This document shows positions 50,009 to 59,243 of a stretch of DNA of 64,000 bases, in pieces. The stretch comes from Streptomyces sp. TBY4 (lineage in GTDB: Bacteria; Actinomycetota; Actinomycetes; Streptomycetales; Streptomycetaceae), in assembly GCF_024213195.1 (NCBI RefSeq), contig NZ_JANAVF010000007.1:62001-126000 (forward strand). Reading direction: 5' to 3'. Position 1 is the stretch's first letter. The number at the start of each line of letters is the position of its first letter. The notes beneath the pieces were generated by a model. That model ran no database searches. It saw nothing but the letters and a program-made list of their open reading frames with translations, and was not told the origin of the DNA. The position numbers and the translations under genes were made by a program.

Positions 50009-50506
50009 CTACAGCTCCAGGCGGTACGTGAGCAGCGGCAGCCCCGGAACCGGGTACCAGTCCCGCTCCGGCGTCCGTACGAAGCCCAGCCGGTCGTAGA
50101 TCCGGTGCGCCCCGAGCATCTTCTCCGTGGTCGACAGCACCAGGTGGCTCACGCCCTCCAGCTCCCGGGCGCGGCTCACGCAGGCCCGTACGAGCGCCTC
50201 GCCCGCGCCGCGTCCGCGCGCCGCCTGGGAGACGGCCAGCATCCGGAACTCCGCCTCGCCGGGGCCCGCGATATCGCAGAGCGGGCTGCCGGGAGGGGCG
50301 AAGGTCACACCGCCGAGCAGCGTGCCCTCGTACTCCGCGACGAGCACCTCGCCGTCGGGGGCCCGGCCGGCGACATCGCGCAGCCGGCCGAGGTAGGGGT
50401 CGTCCTCGGCGAAGTCGAGCAGTCCGTCGTCGAGGTAGGCCCGCGCGGTGATCTCGCCCAGCTCTTCGTATTCGGCGGCGGTCGCCGTCCTGATGATGAT
50501 GTCCAT
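50009..50506 (-). CDS. GNAT-family N-acetyltransferase
   Basis: A 165-residue acetyltransferase. The acetyl-CoA pyrophosphate loop is AVSQAARGRGAGEALVRACV; the C-terminal MLGAHRIYDRLGFVRTPERD is typical of motif B. The closest pattern is that of small actinobacterial GNATs acting on amines or peptides; the substrate is unknown. It is on the same strand as nrdAB, just upstream of the nrd promoter, and isolated from cstA-ybdD by a terminator. Confidence 0.88.
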   Translation of the reverse strand: MDIIIRTATAAEYEELGEITARAYLDDGLLDFAEDDPYLGRLRDVAGRAPDGEVLVAEYEGTLLGGVTFAPPGSPLCDIAGPGEAEFRMLAVSQAARGRGAGEALVRACVSRARELEGVSHLVLSTTEKMLGAHRIYDRLGFVRTPERDWYPVPGLPLLTYRLEL

Positions 50507-50542
50507 GGGACCGAGTGTGCGACAGGGCGGGAGCGGAGCGGG

Positions 50543-50591
50543 AAAAAGGGGCCGCCGCGTCCCGTCGGGTGGACGGAGACGCGGCGGCCCC
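50543..50591 (-). terminator. Intrinsic terminator after cstA-ybdD
   Basis: A 14-bp stem (50548-50561 / 50578-50591) with a 16-base loop; on the minus strand it is followed directly by five T residues (plus-strand A at 50543-50547). Confidence 0.85.
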
Positions 50592-50606
50592 TTGCGGCGC
50601 AGCGGT

Positions 50607-50804
50607 TCAGCAGCAGCGGAACCCTTCGCGCGGGTCGCCCTCGCGGGCGTCCGTACGGGCCCGTTCGAAGGCCCGGCGCGACTGGACCACGGCGTCCGGG
50701 TCGTGCGTACGGGCGTGGGCGACGTAGCGGTCGTAGGCCGCCTCGCCCGAGAACTCCCGTACGAAGAACCGGGCCCGGCCCAGCACGTGGCGCAGCCGCG
50801 TCAC
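50607..50804 (-). CDS. YbdD/YjiX family protein
   Basis: A 65-residue protein of the YbdD/YjiX family, the constant small partner of CstA-type transporters. Pattern residues are RFFVREFSGEAAYDRYVAH and an Arg-rich C-terminal part ending GFRCC. Its GTG start at 50804 overlaps the cstA stop (GTGA), indicating coupled translation. The family is thought to be needed for transport by CstA-like proteins; the mechanism is not established. Confidence 0.88.
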   Translation of the reverse strand: MTRLRHVLGRARFFVREFSGEAAYDRYVAHARTHDPDAVVQSRRAFERARTDAREGDPREGFRCC

Positions 50805-53077
50805 GCCGGTTCCTTCACGGAGTCCTTCACGAGACCCCCGCCCGAGTCGAGGCCGGCGGCGGCGAGTTCCGCCCGCTCCTCGGCGGTGGCGATCAGCCCG
50901 GCCGGGGCGACGAGCTTGGACTCGGTCCACGGGACCTCGACGAGCTTGACGGTCTCCGGCTTGCGGATGGCCTTGAAGCAGGTCCGGGCCGCGTCCACCA
51001 GCACGATGATGATCAGCAGGGCGAAGAACACCGACAGGACCCCGTCCACCGTGGCGTTGGTGACCACGGTGTGCATCTCGTCCATGTTCTTGGCGGGCTT
51101 GAGGACCTTGCCCGCGTCGATGCCGTCCTGGTAGAGGTCCCGCTGCGCGAAGAAGCCGATCTTCGGGTTGTCGGAGAAGATCTTCTGGTAGCTGGCGGTG
51201 AGCGTGACGGCCAGGTCCCAGGCGAGCGGAACGCCCGTCACCCAGGCCCACTTGAGCCGGCCGGACTTGATCAGCAGGGTGGTGCAGACGGACAGGGCGA
51301 CCGCCGCGAGCAGCTGGTTCGCGATGCCGAACAGCGGGAAGAGCTGGTTGATGCCGCCCAGCGGGTCCTTGACGCCGACCCACAGGAAGTAGCCCCAGCC
51401 GCCGACGACGACCGCGCTGGCGAACCAGACGCCCGGCTTCCAGCTGACGTCCTTGAAGGACTTGTGCACGTTGCCGAGGGTGTCCTGCAGCATGAAGCGG
51501 CCCACGCGGGTGCCCGCGTCCACCGTCGTCAGGATGAACAGGGCCTCGAACATGATCGCGAAGTGGTACCAGAACGCCTTCATCGAGGCGCCGCCGATCA
51601 CGGCCGAGAAGATCTCCGACATTCCGAGTGCGAAGGTCGGCGCGCCACCCGTACGGGAGAGCAGGCTGGTCTCCTCCACCTCGGCCGCTGCCCGGGCGAG
51701 GGCGTCGGGGGAGATGGCGAAGCCGAAGTTCGTCACGGCCTGCGAGGCCGTCTCGACGGTGGCCCCGACGACGCCGCCGGGGGAGTTGATGGCGAAGTAC
51801 AGGCCCGGGTCGATGATGCAGGCCGTGATGATCGCCATGACGGCGACGAAGGACTCGGTCAGCATCGCGCCGTAGCCGATGACCCTGACCTGCGTCTCCT
51901 TCTGGATCATCTTCGGGGTGGTGCCCGAGGAGACCAGGGAGTGGAAGCCGGACAGGGCTCCGCAGGCGATGGTGATGAAGACGAACGGGAACATCGAGCC
52001 GGCGAAGACCGGGCCGTCACCGCGCGAGGCGAAGTCGGTGATCGCGGGCATCTTCAGCGTCGGCATGGCGATGACCACGCCCAGGGCCAGCAGCCCGATG
52101 GTGCCCACCTTCATGAAGGTGGAGAGGTAGTCGCGCGGGGCGAGCAGCATCCACACCGGCAGGACGGACGCCACGAAGCCGTAGGCGATCATCCAGAGGA
52201 CCAGCGTCTCCTTCTCCAGGGTGAAGGTGCCCGCCAGCGAGGACTCGGCGACCCAGCCGCCCGCGACGATGGCGAGCAGCAGCAGCGCGACACCGAGGAC
52301 GGAGACCTCGGTGACCCGGCCCGGGCGCAGGACGCGCAGGTAGAACCCCATGAAGAGGGCGATCGGGATGGTCATGCCGATGGAGAAGACGCCCCACGGG
52401 GAGTGCGCCAGCGCGTTGACGATCACCAGGGCCAGCACGGCCAGGAGGATGATCATGATGGCGAAGACGCCGACCAGCGCGGCGGCGCCGCCGACCGGGC
52501 CGATCTCGTCCCGGGCCATCTGGCCGAGCGAACGGCCGTTGCGCCGGGTGGAGAAGAAGAGCGTGACCATGTCCTGGACGGCGCCCGCGAAGATCACGCC
52601 CACGACGATCCAGATGGTGCCGGGCAGGTAGCCCATCTGCGAGGCGAGTACGGGACCCACGAGCGGTCCGGCGCCGGCGATGGCGGCGAAGTGGTGGCCG
52701 AAGAGCACGCGCCGGTCGGTCGGGTGGAAGTCGACACCGTTGTCAAGGCGTTCGGCGGGGGTGGCGCGGGTCTTGTCCACCTTCAGTACGCGGTGCGCGA
52801 CGAAGCGCGCGTAGAAGCGGTAGCCGATCGCGTACGAGCCCAGGGCGGCGGCGAGCAGCCAGGCGGCCGAGATCTCCTCGCCGCGCGAGAGCGCCAGCAC
52901 GCCCCAGCCGATGGCCCCCACGAGTCCGACGAGCACCCAGACGGCCACGGACTTGGGGGACATTCCCGATGTGCCCCCTGATGGAGAAGGCGAGTCCGGC
53001 GTGGTGCCCGGACTCGCCGCGTTCCCTGCCGACCCCGTTGCTGTCGGCTGTGCCGCTTCCGGCACTGGTTCCGTCAT
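50801..53077 (-). CDS. cstA: CstA-family carbon starvation / pyruvate transporter
   Basis: A 758-residue integral membrane protein with about sixteen hydrophobic segments. Family hallmarks are DFHPTDRRVLFGHHFAAIAG, GAGPLVGPVLASQMGYLPG, GAVQDMVTLFFSTRRNGRSL and TTVDAGTRVGRFMLQDTLG. Relatives in enterobacteria are peptide or pyruvate/H+ symporters used on carbon shortage. The N-terminal 38 residues are a Ser/Pro/Gly-rich extension. The upstream region (53078-53186) contains TTGACT and TATACG on the minus strand, but not at normal promoter spacing. Confidence 0.93.
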   Translation of the reverse strand: MTEPVPEAAQPTATGSAGNAASPGTTPDSPSPSGGTSGMSPKSVAVWVLVGLVGAIGWGVLALSRGEEISAAWLLAAALGSYAIGYRFYARFVAHRVLKVDKTRATPAERLDNGVDFHPTDRRVLFGHHFAAIAGAGPLVGPVLASQMGYLPGTIWIVVGVIFAGAVQDMVTLFFSTRRNGRSLGQMARDEIGPVGGAAALVGVFAIMIILLAVLALVIVNALAHSPWGVFSIGMTIPIALFMGFYLRVLRPGRVTEVSVLGVALLLLAIVAGGWVAESSLAGTFTLEKETLVLWMIAYGFVASVLPVWMLLAPRDYLSTFMKVGTIGLLALGVVIAMPTLKMPAITDFASRGDGPVFAGSMFPFVFITIACGALSGFHSLVSSGTTPKMIQKETQVRVIGYGAMLTESFVAVMAIITACIIDPGLYFAINSPGGVVGATVETASQAVTNFGFAISPDALARAAAEVEETSLLSRTGGAPTFALGMSEIFSAVIGGASMKAFWYHFAIMFEALFILTTVDAGTRVGRFMLQDTLGNVHKSFKDVSWKPGVWFASAVVVGGWGYFLWVGVKDPLGGINQLFPLFGIANQLLAAVALSVCTTLLIKSGRLKWAWVTGVPLAWDLAVTLTASYQKIFSDNPKIGFFAQRDLYQDGIDAGKVLKPAKNMDEMHTVVTNATVDGVLSVFFALLIIIVLVDAARTCFKAIRKPETVKLVEVPWTESKLVAPAGLIATAEERAELAAAGLDSGGGLVKDSVKEPA

Positions 53078-53186
53078 GATCCTTCGTCCCCTCGTTGATC
53101 ATCTGCGTAAGCGCAGGGAATCTACGGGGGACCGCCCGCTGGGCGTAAGCCCCCGTCCGTATAGCGGAACGAGAGTCAACTACGAA

Positions 53187-53951
53187 TCAGAGGGCGGGAC
53201 GCTGGAGTCGGGCGACGAACTTGTAACGATCGCCGCGGTACACGGAACGCACCCACTCGACGGGCTCCCCGTCGGCGTCCAGCGAATGGCGGGAAAGCAT
53301 CAGCATCGGCAGTCCGACGTCGGTGCCGAGCAGTCCGGCCTCCCGCGGGGTGGCCAGCGAGGTCTCGATGGTCTCCTCCGCTTCGGCGAGGCGCACGTCG
53401 TACACCTCGGCGAGGGCGGTGTAGAGGGAGGTGTACTTGACCAGCGAACGGCGCAGCGCGGGGAAGCGCTTGGCCGACAGGTGCGTGGTCTCGATGGCCA
53501 TCGGCTCGCCGCTGGCCAGGCGGAGGCGTTCGATGCGCAGGACCCGGCCGCCCGTGGCGATCTTGAGGAGGCCGGCGAGGGTGTCGTCGGCGGTCACGTA
53601 GCCGATGTCCAGGAGCTGGGAGGTGGGTTCCAGCCCCTGGGCCCGCATGTCCTCGGTGTACGACGAGAGTTGGAGCGGCTGGGAGACCTTCGGCTTGGCG
53701 ACGAAGGTTCCTTTGCCCTGAATCCGTTCCAGCCGCCCCTCGACGACGAGCTCCTGGAGGGCCTGGCGCACCGTGGTGCGCGAGGTGTCGAATTCGGCCG
53801 CGAGCGTGCGCTCGGGCGGCACCGGGGTGCCGGGTGGAAGGGTTTCGGTCATATCGAGCAAGTGGCGCTTGAGCCGGTAGTACTTGGGCACGCGTGCCGT
53901 GCGGGTGGCCGCCCCGCTGTCCGGCTCCGTGATCGCCCCTTCGGTGGCCAT
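53187..53951 (-). CDS. dasR: GntR/HutC-family aminosugar regulator DasR
   Basis: A 254-residue GntR-family regulator. The winged helix spans LAAEFDTSRTTVRQALQELV and RIQGKGTFVAKPK; the UTRA effector domain includes LEPTSQLLDIGYVTADD, RFPALRRSLVKYTSLYTALA and WVRSVYRGDRYKFVAR. DasR represses chitin/N-acetylglucosamine uptake and many developmental genes, with glucosamine-6-phosphate as effector. The start at ATG 53951 gives the length I recall for S. coelicolor DasR; GTG 53990 (GGAGGAG upstream) would add 13 residues. It is divergent from dasABCD. Confidence 0.95.
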   Translation of the reverse strand: MATEGAITEPDSGAATRTARVPKYYRLKRHLLDMTETLPPGTPVPPERTLAAEFDTSRTTVRQALQELVVEGRLERIQGKGTFVAKPKVSQPLQLSSYTEDMRAQGLEPTSQLLDIGYVTADDTLAGLLKIATGGRVLRIERLRLASGEPMAIETTHLSAKRFPALRRSLVKYTSLYTALAEVYDVRLAEAEETIETSLATPREAGLLGTDVGLPMLMLSRHSLDADGEPVEWVRSVYRGDRYKFVARLQRPAL

Positions 53952-54134
53952 CGCCGCCCGCCTTCCCGACTCCAGTTTCGTTGCCGTCACCGGCTCCTCC
54001 GATATGTGCGGTCACATCGTGACACGGGAGGGAGGGCGGGCCTCCTCCCTCCCCCAGGTGTCGGTCCGATAACGGACCGAGCACCCGCTCATTAGACCCT
54101 TGACACCCCTAAAGGTCTAGGCCAAGCTCCAGCT

Positions 54135-54150
54135 ACTGGTCTACACCAAT
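54135..54150. promoter_or_regulatory. DasR-responsive element (dre) at dasA
   Basis: ACTGGTCTACACCAAT matches the ACTGGTCTAGACCAGT consensus at 14 of 16 positions. A weaker site, AAAGGTCTAGGCCAAG (54111-54126, 11 of 16), lies just upstream, next to a TTGACA hexamer at 54100-54105. Both are in the dasR-dasA intergenic region. Confidence 0.8.
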
Positions 54151-54247
54151 ATGGATCAGATCCCGGCCCCACGGGCAGTACTTGGTGCTTTTTGAGTCAC
54201 CGCGGCGGGCAAGGGAAGTTGCAGGCAGCATCCCTGAGGAGGGTGGC

Positions 54248-55528
54248 GTGAAGCGCAAGCTCATCGTGGCGGTCAGTGTCGTGGGCATGATGGCCGGAGT
54301 CGCAGCGTGCGGCAACGGTGACGACGGCAAGGCCAAGGCCGAGGCGGGCCCCAAGGAGATCACCGTCTGGGTGATGGACGGCTCCGCGCCGAAGGCCTGG
54401 ATCGACGCGGTCAACGCCGAGTTCTCGGCCAAGCACCCCGGTGTCACGGTCAAGGTCGAGACGCAGCAGTGGAAGGGCATCCAGGAGAAGGTCACGACGG
54501 CCCTCTCCGAGAACACCCCGCCGGACGTCCTGGAGCTCGGCAACACCCAGACCGCGGGTTACGCGGTCACCGGTGGCCTCGCCGACCTGACCAAGGACAA
54601 GGCGAAGCTCGGCGCGGACGCCTGGGCGAAGGGCATGCTGGCTTCGGCCGAGATCGACGGCAAGCTCTACTCGGCTCCGTGGTACGCGGCCAACCGCGTC
54701 GTCGTCTACGACAAGAAGGCCTACGCGAAGGCCGGCGTCACCCCGCCGACCACCCGCGAGGAGTGGGTCGCCGGTCTGGAGAAGCTGAAGGCGGCCGACC
54801 CGGCCTCGCAGCCGATCTACCTGCCCGGCCAGAGCTGGTACGTCCTCGCGGGCTTCATCTGGGACGAGGGCGGCGACCTCGCCGTCAAGGACGGCGCCAA
54901 GTGGAAGGGCGGCCTCGCCACCCCCCAGGCCGCCTCCGCGATCGACTTCTACAAGAAGCTCCAGTCCTTCTCCACCGCCCCGAAGGACAAGGACGAGGCG
55001 ACCCCGCAGCAGTCCACCGACATCGTTCCCAAGGGCGGCGTCTCGTCCTGGATCGGTCTCGGCTGGGAGGCCGGCGGCGCGGAGAAGGCGCTGAAGGACG
55101 CGGGCAAGGAAGCCGACTTCGGTTACTTCCCGATCCCGGGCAAGACCGCCGACAAGCCGGGCACCGTGTTCCTCGGTGGCTCGAACCTGGCGATCGCCGA
55201 GCGCTCCAAGAACAAGGAGCTCGCCAAGGAGTGGCTGGCCCTCGCCGCAGGCAAGGACCAGATGACCAAGTACGCCGCCGAGACCAAGGGTGCGCTGCTC
55301 CCGAACCAGGTGGGCGCGAACTTCGCCCCGCCGGCGGGCTCCTTCGCCGAGGCCATGGCCAAGGCCGGCGCCAACGGCAAGATCACCCCGGTGACCGCGG
55401 GCTGGGCGAACGTCGAGACCGAGCCGAACCCGATCAAGGACTTCATGACCAAGGTCCTCAACGGCACCGACCCGGCCAAGGCCGGCGCGGACGCCGACGC
55501 CGAGATCGCGAAGCGCATCAACCAGTAG
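54248..55528 (+). CDS. dasA: Chitobiose/aminosugar-binding lipoprotein DasA
   Basis: A 426-residue extracellular solute-binding protein (family 1). The N-terminus is a lipoprotein signal: KRKLIVAVSVVGMMAGVAAC, with the lipobox Cys as acylation site. The mature domain shows ITVWVMDGS, NTPPDVLELGNTQTAGY and GGSNLAIAERS. In Streptomyces DasA binds chito-oligosaccharides for the DasBC permease. GTG 54248 has GAGGAGGGTGGC upstream. It is controlled by the upstream dre. The permease genes follow after a strong stem-loop. Confidence 0.95.
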   Translation: MKRKLIVAVSVVGMMAGVAACGNGDDGKAKAEAGPKEITVWVMDGSAPKAWIDAVNAEFSAKHPGVTVKVETQQWKGIQEKVTTALSENTPPDVLELGNTQTAGYAVTGGLADLTKDKAKLGADAWAKGMLASAEIDGKLYSAPWYAANRVVVYDKKAYAKAGVTPPTTREEWVAGLEKLKAADPASQPIYLPGQSWYVLAGFIWDEGGDLAVKDGAKWKGGLATPQAASAIDFYKKLQSFSTAPKDKDEATPQQSTDIVPKGGVSSWIGLGWEAGGAEKALKDAGKEADFGYFPIPGKTADKPGTVFLGGSNLAIAERSKNKELAKEWLALAAGKDQMTKYAAETKGALLPNQVGANFAPPAGSFAEAMAKAGANGKITPVTAGWANVETEPNPIKDFMTKVLNGTDPAKAGADADAEIAKRINQ

Positions 55529-55581
55529 TACCGGGCACCACCTGAAGTACCTGCACTACCCGCAGTACCAGTAGTGATCGC

Positions 55582-55627
55582 ACCGGGGGGTGCGGCGGGC
55601 GCCCTGAGCGCCCGCCGCGCCCCCGGT
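55582..55627 (+). promoter_or_regulatory. Large stem-loop between dasA and dasB
   Basis: ACCGGGGG...CGGCGGGCGC (55582-55602) pairs with GCGCCCGCCG...CCCCCGGT (55608-55627) around CCCTGA-like loop bases, with one small internal loop. No T tract follows. It may stabilise dasA mRNA or attenuate transcription into dasBC, giving more binding protein than permease. Confidence 0.55.
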
Positions 55628-55711
55628 CGCGCATTGACACAAGTAAGCGCCGCCTGCTCCGAGCGGGGAAGCGGGTCCGGGTCGCCACAGTCAACCGCGA
55701 GGAAGCCAGAC

Positions 55712-56734
55712 ATGACCGTGCACTCCCAGGGAGCGGCGACCTCCGCTCCACAGGACGCACCACAGAAGTCCGTACGGGTGGCCGAGACGCCGCCGCCCGC
55801 CGGAGCCAAGGGAACGTCCACGTCTCCTCGCAGGGGCAGAAAGTCGCTCCCTGAAGGGTGGTGGCCCTACCTCCTGGTCGGGCCGGCCGTGCTCAGCATG
55901 GCGGGCCTGCTGCTGTATCCGCTGGTCAAGAACATCATCCTGTCGTTCCAGAAGGTCGACAAGATCGAGTTCATCCAGCGGAAGTCGCCGTTCACCGGTC
56001 TGGACAACTACACCCAGCTGCTGGGCGACTCGCAGTTCTGGACCGTCGTGGTCCGAAGCTTCGCCTTCACCGCGGCCAACGTCGCGCTGATCATGATCAT
56101 CGGCAGCCTCATCGGCATCCTGCTGAACAAGCTCGGCAAGTGGATGCGCCTGGTCCTGTCGATGGCGCTGGTGATGGCCTGGGCCATGCCGATCGTCGCC
56201 TCCGTGACCGTCTTCCAGTGGCTGTTCGACGAGCAGTTCGGCGTCATGAACTGGGTGATGCGCACGCTCGGCTTCTCCGGCTACGAGCAGCACAACTGGT
56301 TCGGGACCGGCTTCGCCACCCTCGTGATCGTGACGATCCTGGTGGTCTGGGGCTCGATCCCCTTCGTCGCCCTGAACATGTACGCCGGTCTGACCACCGT
56401 CAGCGGCGAGCTGTACGAGGCGGCCCGGATGGACGGCGCCAACGGATGGCAGACCTTCTGGAAGGTCGTCTTCCCGAACCTCAAGTCCTTCTTCCTCGTC
56501 ACCACCTTCCTCGAGGTCATCTGGGTCTTCAAGGCCTTCACCCAGGTGTACGCGATGAAGGCGGGCGGTCCCGACCGGGGCTCCGAGATCCTGCCCGTCT
56601 TCGCCTACGTCGAGGGCCAGAGCCAGTTCCACTACGGCCTGGCCGCGGCGATCTCCGTCCTGACGATCCTGATGCTCGTGATCGTCATGTCCTTCTACTT
56701 CCGTCTGATCCTGAAGCAGGAGGAGGAGCAGTGA
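55712..56734 (+). CDS. dasB: Aminosugar ABC transporter permease DasB
   Basis: A 340-residue MalF-type permease. A 45-residue cytoplasmic N-terminus precedes six transmembrane helices (the first is LLVGPAVLSMAGLLLYPLV). The EAA loop, which contacts the ATPase, reads YEAARMDGANGWQTFWKVVF. No ATPase gene is in this operon; in S. coelicolor the shared ATPase MsiK, encoded elsewhere, energises DasABC. It is coupled to dasC by GTGA overlap. Confidence 0.94.
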   Translation: MTVHSQGAATSAPQDAPQKSVRVAETPPPAGAKGTSTSPRRGRKSLPEGWWPYLLVGPAVLSMAGLLLYPLVKNIILSFQKVDKIEFIQRKSPFTGLDNYTQLLGDSQFWTVVVRSFAFTAANVALIMIIGSLIGILLNKLGKWMRLVLSMALVMAWAMPIVASVTVFQWLFDEQFGVMNWVMRTLGFSGYEQHNWFGTGFATLVIVTILVVWGSIPFVALNMYAGLTTVSGELYEAARMDGANGWQTFWKVVFPNLKSFFLVTTFLEVIWVFKAFTQVYAMKAGGPDRGSEILPVFAYVEGQSQFHYGLAAAISVLTILMLVIVMSFYFRLILKQEEEQ

Positions 56735-57618
56735 CCACCACCACCGCCCCGAAGCCCGCGCCGTCCGCGAAGCCCGCACAGCTGCGCAACCGCCGGCCGG
56801 TCCGTCCCGGAGCCGTCGCCAAGAACGTCGGCGCCCTGCTCCTGGCCCTCCTCTTCATCTTCCCCGTCTACTGGATGTTCTCCTCGGCGCTCAAGCCGTC
56901 CAGCGAGATCCTCTCCAAGGACCCCGTCTTCGTCTTCACCCCGACGCTGGACAACTTCACCAAGGCCACCGGTGTCGACCTGTTCTGGACCTACGTCACG
57001 AACAGCCTGATCGTCACCGTCGGGGCCGTCGCGCTGGCCCTGCTCGTCGCCCTCGCCGCGAGCTTCGCCATCGCCCGGATGAAGTTCAAGGGCCGCAAGG
57101 GCCTCGTGCTCGCCGTGATGCTGGCCCAGATGGCGCCCTGGGAGGTCATGGTCATCGCGATGTACATGATCGTCCGCGAGGCCGAGCTGCTGAACAACCT
57201 CGCCGTGCTGACCGCGATCTACTTCGTGATGGTCCTGCCCTTCACCATCTGGACCCTGCGCGGCTTCATCGCCGCCGTCCCGGTGACCCTGGAGGAGGCC
57301 GCCCAGATCGACGGCTGCACCCGCGGCCAGGCCTTCCGCAAGGTGATCTTCCCGCTGCTGGCGCCCGGCCTGATGTCCACCTCGCTCTTCGGCTTCATCA
57401 CGGCCTGGAACGAGTTCGCGATGGTCCTGATCCTGCACAAGGACAAGACCGCGCAGACCCTGCCGCTGTGGCTGACCCAGTTCCAGACGGCCTTCGGCAA
57501 CGACTGGGGCGCCACCATGGCCGCTTCCTCGCTCTTCGCGGTCCCGGTGCTGCTCATCTTCGTCTTCCTCCAGCGCAAGGCCGTCGGCGGCATGACCGCC
57601 GGCGCCGTGAAGGGATAA
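56731..57618 (+). CDS. dasC: Aminosugar ABC transporter permease DasC
   Basis: A 295-residue MalG-type permease: N-terminal Pro/Ala-rich cytoplasmic segment, then six helices (LLLALLFIFPVYWMFSSAL first). The EAA loop is EEAAQIDGCTRGQAFRKVIF. It pairs with DasB to form the membrane channel for chitobiose and N-acetylglucosamine oligomers. GTG 56731 overlaps the dasB stop; AGGAGGAG is the ribosome site. The dasD gene starts 8 bases after its stop. Confidence 0.94.
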   Translation: MTTTTAPKPAPSAKPAQLRNRRPVRPGAVAKNVGALLLALLFIFPVYWMFSSALKPSSEILSKDPVFVFTPTLDNFTKATGVDLFWTYVTNSLIVTVGAVALALLVALAASFAIARMKFKGRKGLVLAVMLAQMAPWEVMVIAMYMIVREAELLNNLAVLTAIYFVMVLPFTIWTLRGFIAAVPVTLEEAAQIDGCTRGQAFRKVIFPLLAPGLMSTSLFGFITAWNEFAMVLILHKDKTAQTLPLWLTQFQTAFGNDWGATMAASSLFAVPVLLIFVFLQRKAVGGMTAGAVKG

Positions 57619-57625
57619 CGGCCCC

Positions 57626-59116
57626 ATGACTGTCCTTGCGCACCGCACGGATACTTTGACCCAGGACGCGCTGGCGGTGCTCCAGCCCGGGTTCGAGGGG
57701 ACCACCGCCCCCGCATGGCTGCTGCGCCAGGTCTCCGAGGGACTCACCGCCGTCGGCCTCTTCGGCCGCAACATCGCCTCGCCCGACCAGCTCGCTGCGC
57801 TGACCGCGCAGCTGCGGGGCGAGCGGGACGACGTCCTCGTCGCCATCGACGAGGAGGGCGGCGACGTCACCCGCCTGGAGGTCCGGGGCGGCTCCTCCTT
57901 CCCCGGCAACCTGGCCCTCGGCGCCGTGGACGACGTGGACCTGACCCGCGACGTCGCCCGCGAGCTGGGCCGCTGGCTCGCCGAGTGCGGGGTCAACCTC
58001 AACTGGGCCCCGTCCGCCGACGTCAACTCCAACCCGGACAACCCGGTCATCGGCGTACGGTCCTTCGGCGCCGACACCCACCTCGCCGCCCGGCACACCG
58101 CGGCGTACGTCGAAGGCCTCCAGGCCGCCGGCGTCGCCGCCTGCACCAAGCACTTCCCGGGCCACGGCGACACCAACGTCGACTCGCACCACGCGCTGCC
58201 GCGCATCGACGTGGACCTCGACACCCTGGCCGCGCGCGAGCTCGTACCGTTCCGCGCCGCCATCGAGGCCGGCACCAAGGCGGTCATGAGCGCGCACATC
58301 CTGGTGCCCGCCCTGGACCCGACCCGCCCGGCCACCCTCAGCCCGCAGATCCTGACCGGTCTGCTGCGCAAGGAGCTCGGCTACGAGGGCCTCATCGTCA
58401 CCGACGGCATGGAGATGAAGGCCATCGCCGGGACGTACGGGATCGAGCGCGGCTCGGTGCTGGCCATCGCGGCCGGCGCCGACGCCATCTGCGTCGGCGG
58501 CGGGCTCGCCGACGAGGGCACCGTCCTGGCCCTGCGCGACGCACTGGTCGCGGCGGTACGGGACGGCTCGCTGCCCGAGGAGCGGCTCGCGGAGGCGGCG
58601 GCCCGGGTCCGCTCGCTGGCCGAGTGGACCCGCCGGGTCCGTCAGGGCGCGCGGCCGGAGGGGAGCAGCGCGCCCGGCATCGGACTGGCGGCGGCCCGCC
58701 GCGCGGTGGTGGTGACGGGTTCGCCCAAGGCCGCCGCCCCGGTGAACGCCCCGTACATCGCCACGCTCACCCCGGTGGCGAACTTCGCGGTCGGCGACGA
58801 GACCCCGTGGGGGGTGGCCGGGGAGGTGTCCGCACTGATCCCGGGCACCGAGTCGGGCGTGTACCCGCAGGGCTCCACGGCCGCCGACATCCTGGCCGCC
58901 GCGGGGAACCGCACGGTCGTCGCGGTGGTCCGCGACGCGCACCGCCACCGCTGGATGACCGAGGCCCTGGACGCGCTCGTCGCGGCCCGGCCGAAGACGA
59001 TCGTGGTCGAGATGGGCCTGCCGCGGGCCGAGCCCCGCGGCGCGCTGCACATCGCGACCCACGGCGCCGCCCGGGTCTGCGGGCGCGCTGCCGCGGAGGT
59101 CATCGCGGGCGTCTAG
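57626..59116 (+). CDS. dasD: Beta-N-acetylhexosaminidase DasD (GH3)
   Basis: A 496-residue glycoside hydrolase family 3 enzyme. Key motifs are AIDEEGGDVTRLE, the NagZ-type catalytic dyad loop CTKHFPGHGDTNVDSHHALP and the nucleophile Asp in LIVTDGMEMKAIAG. A C-terminal domain (about 360-496) follows the barrel. No signal peptide is visible, so it probably splits imported chitobiose in the cytoplasm to N-acetylglucosamine. It is the last gene of the operon and is followed by two terminators. Confidence 0.93.
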   Translation: MTVLAHRTDTLTQDALAVLQPGFEGTTAPAWLLRQVSEGLTAVGLFGRNIASPDQLAALTAQLRGERDDVLVAIDEEGGDVTRLEVRGGSSFPGNLALGAVDDVDLTRDVARELGRWLAECGVNLNWAPSADVNSNPDNPVIGVRSFGADTHLAARHTAAYVEGLQAAGVAACTKHFPGHGDTNVDSHHALPRIDVDLDTLAARELVPFRAAIEAGTKAVMSAHILVPALDPTRPATLSPQILTGLLRKELGYEGLIVTDGMEMKAIAGTYGIERGSVLAIAAGADAICVGGGLADEGTVLALRDALVAAVRDGSLPEERLAEAAARVRSLAEWTRRVRQGARPEGSSAPGIGLAAARRAVVVTGSPKAAAPVNAPYIATLTPVANFAVGDETPWGVAGEVSALIPGTESGVYPQGSTAADILAAAGNRTVVAVVRDAHRHRWMTEALDALVAARPKTIVVEMGLPRAEPRGALHIATHGAARVCGRAAAEVIAGV

Positions 59117-59130
59117 CAGGGCGAGCGGAC

Positions 59131-59167
59131 CGGAGCCGGGCACCCGTCACGGGGGCGCCCGGCTCCG
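59131..59167 (+). terminator. First terminator after dasD
   Basis: CGGAGCCGGGC (59131-59141) pairs with GCCCGGCTCCG (59157-59167); the loop holds a further CCCG/CGGG pair. Confidence 0.75.
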
Positions 59168-59186
59168 CCGCGTACGGAGCACACAG

Positions 59187-59226
59187 CGAAGGGCCGGGCC
59201 CCCCGACGGGGGAGCCCGGCCCTTCG
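59187..59226. terminator. Second terminator between dasD and nagB
   Basis: CGAAGGGCCGGGC...CCCC pairs with GGGG...GCCCGGCCCTTCG around GACG. It serves the convergent nagB as well. Confidence 0.75.
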
Positions 59227-59243
59227 GCGTGCGGCGGTGAGGC

